Assembly (NCBI GenBank): GCA_000711775.1
Contig: ARYC01000247.1
Coordinates: 104,960-168,959, forward strand
DNA: 64,000 bases
Direction of reading: 5' to 3'
From: Oxytricha trifallax
Taxonomy: Eukaryota; Ciliophora; Spirotrichea; Sporadotrichida; Oxytrichidae
In this document: piece after piece, positions 48,312 to 59,926 of the stretch
How the letters are laid out: each line of letters starts with the position of its first letter
How positions within the stretch are numbered: the stretch's first letter is position 1
Made by a program: the position numbers and the translations under genes
Notes under the pieces: model-generated
What the model saw: the letters and a program-made list of their open reading frames with translations, nothing else
Told to the model about the DNA's origin: nothing
The model's database searches: none

Positions 48312-49045
48312 TTAAAATATCGTTAAGTACTCACAAAGATAAATTTGACTTACTTCAGAAATAGAAACAGCTTTTATAACAAGAATCCCCTAAGAAATCT
48401 TAATTCTACGAGCAACAGAGCAATTAAACTTCAATGATTCATGAAGACACCCATATATTAAATCAACATTTACCTAAGCCAGAAATTACAAATCATCAAA
48501 GAAATATCAGCAATGTCTCAAGTCTCTCAAAATTTCTTGCAATGACTCCTAAGTCCGATTAAACCATAAACTTGAATTTTAATCAATCTCAACATGACAA
48601 TACCGATACTTAAAGCCAGTTTAAATCTTCAATTTTACTAAATTAAAAACTCCAAAATATCAATATCTAGAGTACTATGAATCTTCACTCCTAGTCAAAA
48701 TCTAATCTACTGCCTTTGAAATTGAAACCTTTGTTACACTTATAAACTGAAAGTTTAAGTTAAAACACAGATTAGTAGCAATTTTCAAGTTTTATAGATC
48801 ACAAAAGACTGCAAGCTAAGGCTTAGTCAAACATGAAGTTTTTACAGAGATAAATCACAAATTCCTAATCCTCGATTTTATAACAGTAATCCCTGAGAAG
48901 TAATTAACCTTCTACAAGAGTGAGATTCTTCAATAATTAAAGTTAAGTTCAAGATTAAGAGCAAAATCAGTCAGTGTTAAGTTCTCATAGAGGGTAGATA
49001 AGTAAAGATGGAGCTGATTTTTCATTTGATCCTCTTTTGTAATGA
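48312..49045 (+). CDS. Q/S/N-rich protein, unrecognised
   Basis: Single open frame of about 240 codons ending TGA 49043-49045; first in-frame ATG near 48435 (MIHEDTHILNQHLPKPEI), the frame being open further upstream. Rich in Gln (about half coded TAA/TAG), Ser and Asn; motifs such as SSLSKFLAMTPKSDQT and DHKRLQAKAQSNMKF. Lies downstream of profilin with a 3' flank of about 270 bp between. No domain. Confidence 0.55.
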
Positions 49046-49381
49046 TAAAGTTATGCTAATAATAAGGAAATTTTATAACAAAATTAAGAATAATGAATGA
49101 TATTATTAATTGCTAACGAGGATAGAATTGTAAGAGAGTAGCCAACTTTAAAATGGAAATTACTTTATGATAAAAAATAAATTTATGTAATTAATTTAGA
49201 TTTTGGTAAATTTCATGAATTTTTTAAAATAGAGATTATCATAAAATTGTCAAATAAGATTTGAAATAAATAGTAAACAGTTAACATTAAAATTATGTAA
49301 AATATAAAGATATTTTAATTTAATTATTTGTCAGGTAAGAAAACTTGGATTCTTAATTATTATTAAGGAAAAATTATAAAA
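49046..49381. other. AT-rich intergenic region
   Basis: Nothing recognised. Separates the Q-rich gene from the prohibitin-like gene, both on the plus strand. Confidence 0.45.
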
Positions 49382-50456
49382 ATGAAAAAGGCTTTTGTAA
49401 CAACTCTTCTCGCTTCAGGACTTGTTTTAGTTAGTGAAACATATAAATATGGTTAGTTTTAATAAAGTTTTTTTATTAAAACGAAAATTCAGCTAAAATT
49501 ATCTATGAACTAGAATATGTCTAACATCATTTAATATATTACAAATGGAATTATTGCTTCAATATATGTTTTAATTTATTTGCTGAATAAATTCAATTCT
49601 AAATCCAATATATTTTATATTTTAAAGATTTACAGAAATTAATATCGGGGCTTAAGCCAGCCAGTTAGTTTCAATTAGATTTTAATTCATCCTTTTGACT
49701 TTGACATCATCAGTCAACCCACCAAGGGTGATTAATTTCCTCTTTGTGAATCAAATATAGTTCCAGCAGGAAAGGCAGCTCTGAAGTTTAACAGATTCAA
49801 TGGGTTATCAGATCATGTTTACACAGAGGGTTACCATTTTAAGTTGCCTCTCATTGAAACTTTTAAAGAATACGATATAAAACCAAGTCCCACTCAAAAT
49901 CATATGGAAACCACTACTTTAGGTATGCAAAATATACATAATAGATCAGTTTAATTTATTTGATAATTCAATAGCATTTAATCTTATGCGGATGAATGGC
50001 TTATAAGCTCATTTAATCATTATTATATTTCCCCACGATTAAAATGAGTAAAATATTTTCTATAGATAACAAGTAAGTGAGATTAGAGATGAGATTTATC
50101 ATCAGACCTGACGTTAAAAATCTTAAAAAACTGCAAATGTATATTGGCCCTAATTATTCTGAAACCCTCATGCCCCCCTTGTTTAATGAAGTAGCCAAGA
50201 ATTTGCTTCAAGATAGTACAGAAAAAGAATTAATCGCACAAAGATAGGATGTTTGCTACAAGATTGATAAGGAAATGAGATAAAGAATGAGCCAATTTCA
50301 TGTAAAGTTAATTTTATATATAAACAAATACCATGTTATAAGAAAGGAGGGACTAAAAATATTATAGATGTTATTATAAATAATTATGTTGAGCTATTAG
50401 ATTCTAACATAGTAAGCCTTGAATTTGATGATCACAGAGAAAAGTTAATAAAATGA
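49382..50456 (+). CDS. Prohibitin-like protein, C-terminally truncated paralogue
   Basis: Starts MKKAFVTTLLASGLVLV, a single membrane anchor. The SPFH/band-7 region follows: KAALKFNRFNGLSDHVYTEG, HFKLPLIETFKEYDIKP, RLEMRFIIRPDVKNLKKL, LMPPLFNEVAKNLL, LIAQRQDVCYKI. An ATG pointer/intron joins ...RMSQFH to VIINNYVELLDS, and the frame stops at TGA 50454-50456 after LEFDDHREKLIK. It therefore lacks the coiled-coil tail that prohibitins use to assemble rings. Next to, and colinear with, full-length prohibitin-2; probably an old tandem duplicate. Could be functional in a modified complex or decaying. Confidence 0.72.
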
Positions 50457-50750
50457 AATTTAGATTTCGATTTTGTTTTATTGAGAACTTTTATAATCTA
50501 AACTATTTAAAGAAATTTCGATTTATTAAATTCAAGTTTAATTCTAAAATGCATTGACATATTCTATGTATTATATATCATTATAAGACCAAAATGACTG
50601 ATGAATATTTACTTAGTTAATTTTAATAAAAGTATTTTTGTTAATTTTATTGACTGTTTATTGAGTGGAATGAATGAGTGATGATTAAAGAAGGGTTAAT
50701 AATAATTTTATCAATCATATAATAAATCTAATAGATACTTGTTAAATAAT

Positions 50751-52019
50751 ATGAACTACAAGAAGCAACTGTCTCTCGCAGCCAGCACTATCTCTCCCTT
50801 CCTAATGCTCTATTTAGGGTATAAATATACTATCTTCCATGGTAATATCAACTATAAAATAAAGATTTTTCATATGAATTTAGATGAAGCCATGAATTTA
50901 ATGGTTTTAAAGTCTTAAGGAATTATCATATGTATTTTTTTAATTAATCAAGAACACCCATTAACACTAGTCCATTGAAATGCTTAACTCTTAAATGTTT
51001 AGTTGATACTGGTCATGGTGCAATTGTTTTCAATAAATTCTCAGGAGTTAAGAATGAATTTTACAAGGAAGGATGGCACTTGATGCTCCCATGGTTCGAA
51101 AGACCCATTGTATACGATCTCCAGTCAAGACCCCTCACTCTTAAGTCAGTCACTGGATCTCAAGGTAGGTTCACAGAAATTGAAATTGCCATAAAATGGA
51201 GTTTAATCAATACTTTCAATAAATACATAAAAAGAATAAATGCAAAATAGATGTAGAGATGAAATATTTTCGAAAAAAACTTTCTTATAGATTTGCAGAT
51301 GGTTAATATTAGTTTGAGAATCTTGTATCGTCCAGATAAGACAAGACTCCCAGAACTTTACAGATTCTTGGGCCCAGACTACGACCAAAGAGTCCTCCCC
51401 TCAATCGCCAACGAAGTCTTGAAGGCAGTCGTCGCTCAATACAACGCTTCAAAGTTGTTGACTCAAAGAGAAGATGTTAGTAATTATATTAGAGCCACTC
51501 TCTAAGAAAGAGCAAAGGATTTCATGATCTAAGTTGATGATATCTCTATTGTTGAGTTGTCCTTCTCACAGGAATATACCAGAGCTGTTGAAGAGAAGCA
51601 AATTGCATAACAACAAGCTCAAAGAGCTCAATATATGGTGCTACAGGCTCTTCAAGATAAGAAAAGTACTATTATTAGAGCTCAAGGAGAGGCCAGAGCT
51701 GCCGAATTACTCGGACCTGCTATTGGTAAATCAGGAGCATATATTCAGATTACAATAAATGACAAATACAAATCCTTAAAGTTGAACATGTCACTTTGAA
51801 CCATTCAATAGTTTTCATGTAATTTATTGTAAGAGAATCGAAGCTGCCAGAGATATTGCAGATGCCCTCGCAAAGAGCAGAAACAGAGCTTTCCTCGATT
51901 CAGATTCACTATTGCTTAACCTTACCGGTTCCTTTGATTCCAACTTGGAGAAGCTCCCACTAGGCACCCCAGGCCACTACAGAGGAGATGGAGAAGTCAT
52001 TGAAGCAAAAAAGGCATGA
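50751..52019 (+). CDS. Prohibitin-2
   Basis: Inner mitochondrial membrane ring-forming chaperone/scaffold. [12 protein letters not shown]...[11 protein letters not shown] gives the N-terminal anchor. SPFH domain: [89 protein letters not shown]. Coiled-coil: [53 protein letters not shown], then [11 protein letters not shown]. The ELSFSxEYTxAVExKQxAQQ signature points to PHB2 and not PHB1. Introns 50842-51002 and 51165-51290 (GT-AG); a third interruption (IES or intron) lies between about 51750 and 51835. Stop TGA 52017-52019. Confidence 0.92.
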
Positions 52020-52272
52020 AAAATATGAAGAAACTATAGATAGAAACCATAATTATTAATAGTTAGATGTTTTATTAATTATACCACTCGCTTTCTTAAC
52101 TTCAATTTTAATTAAAGCTTCTTTATCTCACAATCACACTCTAATTAAAAACCTAAAATGGGTTTATTCCTTAATTATTACATAACTATAACTTTATTGA
52201 AGTTTCTTAAATCATAATTTTATATATAATTTTATATAATAAGCACTAAATCATTCATTTCCAATGTGTGTA

Positions 52273-54870
52273 TCAAATGTCTAGTCTGATGACTTGAGTG
52301 GGTGGTACTTGCAGTTCATGATTGACTCCTGCTTGCAAATATTGATTCAAAAGTGTCTTTAATTCTTCGTTTTGTTGATTCAATAGGCCAGTCTCCTCAA
52401 TCAAGTTTTGTCTCTCAACCAACAGACTATAGTATCTGCTTCAAATTAATGACTATAAATTGTTATAATATACTGTAAAGTAGAAGAGTTTGATATCTGC
52501 ATATAAATATTCTGCTTAGTGCCTTGTCTAGTGCTCTCCAAACTGATAACTTTTATTCATTAAGTACTGTTGTCATCTTCTCCCAGAATATTCTTTCTTC
52601 TCTCTTGATTCTTTCCTTCTTCTGCTCTTCAGTTTCAAAGTTTGATCTTTCAATTATTTAATCCATATTTGTACATATAATTATGTATCATACTTTTCAT
52701 AATTATGATTAATCTCTTCTTCATTCTTGGATTGCCAAGTAATTCAGCATTATTGGCGCGTTCTTCACGACGTTTGTGGAATTCCTTCAACACATCAATC
52801 ACTTCATCCATATCAATATGAAGCTAGTCATCATCCTCATCTTGCTTTTAATCATAATTAAATAGACTAGATTATTATGCTCTTTTGGTTCTTCTTCTTG
52901 CTGATTTTGAGCTTCTTCAAAATCATTCATATTTCTCTATTGTTGCTGCTCATCCTGCTTCTTGTTCTTCTTAGTGCCATCTTAATCCACATAATAGTTT
53001 ATTCTATTAATCACCTCATACTTCACACATTTATAGTATTTTGTGTGAATGATGTTGCTGTGATAGATGTTCAGCATCGTTATCATCCATTTGCAGTTGC
53101 ATCTCCTGCTTCTTCTTGTCACTAACTTCGTAGAAGGTAAGCACCAGCAACTCCACATCATCCATGTTGTCGATGCCCAGTGATTTCCTAATGGAGTCGA
53201 TTTGAATGGTGAATTGGTCCTTCAAAGGCTTGGTCAGACTTTCCATCATGGCTTTGTCGTCGACGAGGAAGGGGCACTCTCCGATCAAGTGAGTGAAGAC
53301 ATTCTTTATCCTGGTGATTGACACTTTGTAGTCGTATTGCTGGCCAGTCACCACTGATTAATCATCCACAAACTCTGATTTGCTCATTCCATGCTTAGAA
53401 GAGTCCATAATTATATAATGATTAGCATATAGATAAGAGTTCAGTTTTAGTAACATATAATATTTTTTATTTTTATTGCGAAAATGAACATTTTTATAGA
53501 TAAATTTATATATATAATTGAGGTGTTTGGACCCATTTGGGAACCACCAGCACCAACCGAGCTGTTTTGGTTAGCATCAGTGAATCCGAAGATAGGATCA
53601 GTGGGTGGTTGCCAAGGAATGCCCAATTACTGCATGTGAATCACTCTATCAGCTTGAATAATCTTATAATTTATTTTGGTTTAATTTAATAGTCCTTGGC
53701 ATAAATACTTATCTGTTGTAGATATATAAAACATAAATTAGAATCTTATTGATGAGAGCTCTGACTTCATTTTCATTCATGGTCCAGATTTCATTGAAAC
53801 GGTTCTCATCACTTTTTTCAAAACGCTTGAACTTATTCTGCAATTCCTTGAATTACTTAGTGAATTTCTTGTAATCTTCAGTAAGCTTAATATTTAAATT
53901 TATATTATCAATACCAACATATAAAATAGCAAACTTAAATTGGTTGGCATTTACTAATTTTAGAGTACAATAATAATTTAATTTATTATAAATATTCTCC
54001 TTTTGATAGTTCTTGGACTGTGTCTCAAACTTATCCTTGACAGTTCTAAGGATGTCTTTATTCCTTCTGTCCTTGTTCTTGAGTCCACTAATGGTGTTTG
54101 AATTGACTTTTTCTCTTTCCTTGAGCACTTTGTGATTGAATTCGAGCTTCTCCTCGTTCAGTCTGTATACTGCTTTCATGTCTTCCATACATTTCTCAAG
54201 GATTTACATTTCCTTCTCGAGTTTAATTTTTTACTCGGCTTAGTCATTTGCGTCCTTGGAACGGAGATCCTCGAGTTGCTTTGCGTAGTTCTCTTCGTCA
54301 TCTGCTCTTTAATTATCAAATTTGACTACATATCATAAATTTTAAATAAATTGAAAAAAAAGTCTAATCTCAATTAAGAGAAAATTACTATATTTTGATT
54401 TATTACTTTTACGTTGGAAGTGTTCCTCAAGCTTACGGTGTTCGTCAAACAGTGACTTGACTTCATTGCCATTTTTATCCAATATTTGATCCCTCTCGTC
54501 ATTGAAAGCCTTCTCGATGTTGCTGAGTTAATCAGTGTAGTCCTGCCTCATATCGTTGAACTGCTTCCTCATGGCTTTAATGAGTTCATCGATGTCGTCG
54601 TTTTGTCGCTTGAGTGACTTCACATACTCCTCATCCTTCATTTTTAACTGCTCCATAAACAGCTTAATCAGGTTCTCTTTCTAATCGATGATTGCTTTGC
54701 ACTCACCCTTTTGCATGTCTATGTCCTATAAAGAATCACGGATTTAGATTAAATAGGTTTAGAAAGTGAGGGATTTATTGAATTACCTTGGCTAGCTCTT
54801 CACAATCTTCTTTGTCGAGGAGCTCGGACCAGTTCCAGTCTATCTCCACATTTTTCTTGTGATAAATTAA
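52273..54870 (-). CDS. DRC1 (CCDC164), nexin-dynein regulatory complex subunit, N-terminus missing
   Basis: Axonemal coiled-coil protein of the N-DRC. Blocks in order (minus strand): DWNWSELLDKEDCEELAKDI, FMEQLKMKDEEYVKSLKRQN, QLSNIEKAFNDERDQIL, AVYRLNEEKLEFNHKVLKER, ISGLKNKDRRNKDILRTV, ADRVIHMQQLGIPWQPPTD-like region with PIFGFTDANQ, KNVFTHLIGECPFLVDDK, an acidic/Q-rich linker, and the C-terminal ELQVPPTQVIRLDI then TGA 52273-52275. These match the DRC1 family, in particular the last block. Several IESs/introns (e.g. near 53440-53520, 53905-54000, 54335-54410, 54735-54785). About the first 150 residues of the family are not found upstream to 55570. Confidence 0.86.
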
Positions 54871-54879
54871 AATAGATTG

Positions 54880-55575
54880 TTTTTTAAAAAAAACTAGAAT
54901 AAAATAGATCTAAAAAAATTTAATCGTTTACAGTATTAAAAGTATGTTATATTCAAAATTGTGTATTAAAGATTTCAAAAATCCTTTTCTGTTTATTCAT
55001 ATAAAGTTAATTAAATTCATTGGTTTCTATTTTGGTTTATCTTCATAATTTCAGCTACTAATACATTCATTTCAGTTCTAATATATCCCACCTCCTGATA
55101 AACCTCCATTACTTATTTAATGTAAGAATTTCAGAATAAAAGAGATAAATAATTCATTATTCATAAAATCAATCCTTCTTTGAATTATATAATCAAATAA
55201 GTAGAAGTTTTACATAGCATTTATTTTTAAAGAATTACAAAGAATTAAGTTTAATAATTTATAAATTTCACCTGATATAGCAATTGATTAATTATGCTTT
55301 ATAACTAGATTTTAATTTTTCTCTATAACATAGATAGATAAGTTAAATGGTGGAAGATTATGGAATTTTAAAAGATATATTGAATTGTCAAATCTTGTCA
55401 TAAACAGTATTAATGTATAGGTCCTCTATTAGATTTTAAATTATACTAGCAACTATTTCCTTATAGAATTAATATTTTAAAGATTACTCATACAAAAGAG
55501 TAAAATCATAACTCAAAATCACTTTTAACCAAGAGCTTTAGAACAATTTTACCTATATTTCAGCAACTACTACAT
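54880..55575. other. AT-rich region, one short minus-strand coding patch
   Basis: Mostly AT-rich. A minus-strand patch at about 55020-55110 reads MEVYQEVGYIRTEMNVLVAE and then stops at TGA; its owner is unknown. No DRC1 N-terminal sequence is visible here. Confidence 0.35.
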
Positions 55576-55579
55576 AAAA

Positions 55580-58403
55580 ATGAATAGTCAATAACTAGTG
55601 AGAGATCTCTTTGAGCTCCCTCAAAAAGTAAGAATTGCCATTTACTGTGAGTTTTGATTAAAATTTTAGGAAAATATTTATGATGATTTTGGATGTGCTT
55701 GGTAGAAGACGGCAGTGATTCAAGGGCGCATGTATATAACTGAATCTTTTATCTGTTTTTCATCAAACATTCTAGGCATGGAATAGAAAGTAAGTGCGCT
55801 TTATAGTAGTAAATCGTACTAATTTGCTTTGGATTTAGCTGAGAGTGCCGATTATTGACATCAAGAAAATTTTAAAGAAAAAGGTTCTTGGGTTATTCAA
55901 CTCAGCATTAGAAATTATCACCATAGATCAAACCTTGAATTTTTGCTCATTTCAAGACAGAGACTTAGCTTATGAGAGGATCTTCGCCCTATATAAGGTT
56001 TCTTCTCCCTACGCAAAAATAAGCTAGATAGAGGAAGATCCTGAAAATGCTGAGTATAGAAGTGAAGCAAAAATTAAGAAATCTCTGACTCTTGAAATCA
56101 ATTATTTTTGTCATTTGTTTAAGAAACTCCAAAAGTCTAAGATAATTAATTTAAACAGAAGAATTTGGATAAGAAACTAGATTCAAGACTTTAATAGTCC
56201 ACATAAAGCAAGTCTAAATCTAGACTTTCATAAAAGAGTATCGACATGAAAAAGTCCAAAACTCCAAGACCTAATCATCCCGAGATTAAATCGTTGAAAT
56301 CAGATACCCCAACCCCTCACAACCCTAACCATAGCTCATTAGAAGGCTTTAATATCAACGGAAGAAAAACTTTTACAGATAAGGATAACAATTCAAGCTG
56401 TATGAGTGATAACATGGATAAGATGTTTCTCAGTCTTCAGTAAGAACCAAGTTTGGACAAGGATCTATCTAATTACTATAAAAAGCTTGAATTAAGGAAT
56501 AGAATGAGCTTTCACGAAGGGGATTTAACTAAAGATGCAAAGGGACAGAAAAGAGTTAAAATTTTAGATGAGGATGGGCAGTTTGGTGGGTTTTTCAAAG
56601 ATGGCGAAGGAAACTAGATTTTGTTAGTTAGTAAGCTTTAACAAAGAATTACATTTAAATTAATACATCAATATTATGTGCCAAATTTTAACTAGAAAAC
56701 TAGAGTTTAACTATTCAATAATCCGACTAGTAAATGTTTCAAGACATAAATAAACAAGAAATTAAAATTTTAGTGAATCATAACAGTAGATCCTCTAATT
56801 TGAAAAGAGCTCTATCAGTTTAAGTCTAGAATAATGAATTGCCTTTCTTTTTTTTAAATTTGATTATCATTTTTCGATAGGGACTTGAGGAAACTAGATA
56901 GTGGGAATAATATATAGATTCTTGAATAAGTTATAGAGAGTCAATTAGAGTATAATGTCTCACTACCGCAATATAAACTTGATGAAATAGCTGAGGTGTC
57001 AGATCAAGAATTCAACATATTTTTTAATTTTTTGTTTATTTTACTTTTAAAGATTGTTATTGGAGAATATTGTAATTTTCAAGTTAAATTTATTAAATTT
57101 GAGTTTTTTTTTAAAGTATACCATTTGCAACTATTTTAGCACATCTTGTATTATCTTTTTATAATACAAATCCATTTATAAGTTTTTAAATTTTCAACAA
57201 ATCAGGGGAAAAGTAAATCATAAGGTGTTTTATAATATATTAAATCAATTAAATAAGTTATTTAATTTATTTACATTTAGTATATATTTTTATAAAATTC
57301 GATATACTCTAAAATTATTCTGATTAGAATAGCTCATGTAAAAAGAATTTGTCGGAAAAGACAAACCTCAACTAAGTTTCGATTTAGGCTAGAAAATCTT
57401 TGGTCTATCACTTGACGAATTTTATGAAATGACCCTAAAATCAGATGGCAAACTATCCATGTAATATTATTACTAATAAAAAGGCTACAAAGACTTGAAA
57501 GTAGAAACTATTAAAGCAGATTCTGATAAAATAGAATCATACCTCATAAGTTTCGTTTTACCAATAACCGGAGTTCCCTTTGTGAAATCTTCTCGAGTCA
57601 CAAAACTGGTGACTATAAACAGATAAGACAAGTAAGAAGTTTTAATTATCAACTAATTTACAATTTTAGAAATAAGATTCATGTTGTTCAAGAAAGTAAG
57701 ACACTAGACGTGCCCTATGGCGATCATTTCTATCATAATGAGATTTGGACTATACTCTCTCCTTTTGATGGCTCAAAAAGGATTATTCTAAAGTAATGAA
57801 ATTAAAGTTTTATCAATATTCTATAGGGCTTAAGACAATGTGGTTTTTGTAAAAAATACCATTTTTAAGAGCAAGATATACGCAAGATCTGAGATTGAAT
57901 TCAAACTTTACTTCTAGGATTTACTTAATTTATATGAAAAATCAGGATTCTTAAGTTAAGAATCAATCTAGCAAATGAGAAAATTTAAAGAGGATTAAAT
58001 CATTAAAGATTAAAAAGTAGATCAGTCTATTTAAGAAGTTAAATAAGAGACTAAGCAATAATCACAAGAGGTTAAATTGAAACCTAAAATCATAATAGAT
58101 GAAGTGATGTTTGATAGTTAGCAATACTAGAGCAATAATATCAAAGAGTCAAAATTTATCCATGGTGCAAGTTCCTTTTATAAGTAAAGTATCGTGGAGT
58201 AATAGTAAGTTGAAAGACTTTCTTAAGGCTAATAGATTAAAGAATAGGCTTCATTAGTAAATCCTGAAACCTAAATCAACCAAAGGATTTAAAGATACTT
58301 TACAATTGAGAGAATTCTTTTGGCTTTTATAGCTATTTTTGCTCTTGTAATTTTGTGGATAAATATCTAGTTATATAAAAAAGTATGCATAGTATAGGAA
58401 TGA
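55580..58403 (+). CDS. GRAM and VASt domain membrane protein (Lam/GRAMD1/Aster-like)
   Basis: ATG 55580 (MNSQQLVRDLFELPQK). GRAM domain: NIYDDFGCAWQKTAVIQGRM, YITESFICFSSNILGME, LRVPIIDIKKILKKK, FQDRDLAYERIFALYK. Then an S/N/K-rich linker (about 56040-57010). From 57340 a VASt-like domain: FDLGQKIFGLSLDEFYEMTL, PITGVPFVKSSRVTKLVTI, TLDVPYGDHFYHNEIWTIL, the PYGD motif being characteristic. A Q-rich stretch, then one membrane helix (ILLAFIAIFALVILWINI) just before TGA 58401-58403. In yeast and animals this architecture belongs to ER-anchored sterol transfer proteins at membrane contact sites; that role is inferred. Several introns (e.g. GTAAGA...ATTTTAG near 57631-57668). Confidence 0.8.
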
Positions 58404-58427
58404 ATAAGATAATTAAACAATTTTAAT

Positions 58428-59926
58428 TCAACTTGCATTAACATATCTGTGGATCTACTCAAAACTTGGTACTTGGTCTATATTATTTCCTGACACTATT
58501 AAAGTAGGTTTTGATGATAAGGCCTTGTGTGCAGCTTTATTGATTTATTCAGAAGTGACTTTATCGATGCTATTACAATAATCCATGAATGTAAGTTTCT
58601 TATAAGTCATATAGTTTCTTGCAATTTCCTCTAATCTATCTTCCTTTCTTTCCATCGCCATTAAAATATTCATCTTCAGAATGTTCTTCGCTCTTGATAA
58701 CTCTTCGTCATTGATTTTTTGCTTCAACTTGATTAGTTCATCCAATAAAATGATGCTTAGATGCTTGGCGCTCTATGAGGGTCCTTGTACTGACATGCCG
58801 AAAAGTCCAGTTTCATGATAATGACTATTAATTGCTGAGGCTGCATCGACAAAGTTGTATTTTTGCATTAAGTTAGTTATAGCTCTGCAATACATACCTT
58901 TGCCTGGTCCTCCAGATGAAAAACTTGTGGCATTTCCAATCAAAGTATTCATAACATAAAAAGCTGTGACTAATTCATCCTCCCAACTTACAGACTCAAA
59001 TGCTAAGTCGATCTTGATATCATTCGCTTATTCGTTCAGGTATCTGTACTCTCCTCCTACATAAACAGCTTTTTATCTCTAATAATTCGATGTTTGAGGA
59101 ATATCAGTCTTATTGATTTTGTCTTAGACTATTTGAACAAATTCATCGTGATTTCTTATTCCATTTGCTACTATCATCATTCTTTCTGCAGTAAAATGCT
59201 ATTTAACAAAAGATCTTAGTAGTTCCCCATTTATGTTTTCAACATTTTCTTCCATACCCATAATTGGCATGCCTAGTGTACCATTTCCATAGGCTGTTTT
59301 CATAAGCATTTCTTAGACCTTTGAACTTGGATCAAACTAAGACATGTGTCTGAACAATTCATGCTACTTTTTGTTCTTAAATCTTGCGATCTCCCCTACA
59401 ACATCAATACGAGGCTCAGTTGTGATATCTACAATCATGTTCAAGATGTCTACTGCGTCATATTCTATGCAATGACTTTTGAGGTAAAGTCTTTCTTAAT
59501 CAAATTCTAATGTTGTGTCACCACCACTCATTTGTATCATGTTATAATTCAAGGTTTCATTTGAGTGCTGTGAAGTTTTTAGAAAGGAGTTTTTAAGAGC
59601 TAGAAGGCAGCCAGAGGTTTCTGGGGTCTCATCTCTTGATCCAACGTCAACTAATACACCTATATAGAGTAAATTTAGCAATTGTATTCAATTGAAGATT
59701 TTCTTTATTTGACTTAAAAGAGTACTACTTACCCATATGAACAGCACCGGGGAATGATTCTGTCTCGGTTAGAATTGTTAATCCATTATGCAAGCGAGTT
59801 AAATTGTATTTATGTTCTTTATCTTTAATTTCAATTGGTAAATGACCCTATTAAGTCTAAAACTTTTAAAAATCTTACTTCTACAGGGAGAACAGGACTG
59901 AATTTAATTTACAATATAATTGTCAT
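58428..59926 (-). CDS. Mitochondrial processing peptidase alpha subunit
   Basis: M16-family subunit that recognises presequences in the mitochondrial matrix and pairs with the catalytic beta subunit. Blocks: KYNLTRLHNGLTILTETESF, VDVGSRDETPETSGCLLALK, TAYGNGTLGMPIMGMEENV, FTAERMMIVANGI and the glycine-rich loop SFSSGGPGKGMYCRAIT that is diagnostic for alpha; no HxxEH zinc motif, as expected. C-terminus LSSKPTLIVSGNNID...; stop TGA 58428-58430. Introns 59660-59732 (73 nt) and 59857-59878 (22 nt, GTAAGA...TTTTAG). The ATG at 59926 (MTIILQIKFSPVLPVE) is the best start seen, but a presequence may lie elsewhere; it overlaps the stop of the upstream gene as ATGA. Confidence 0.88.
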
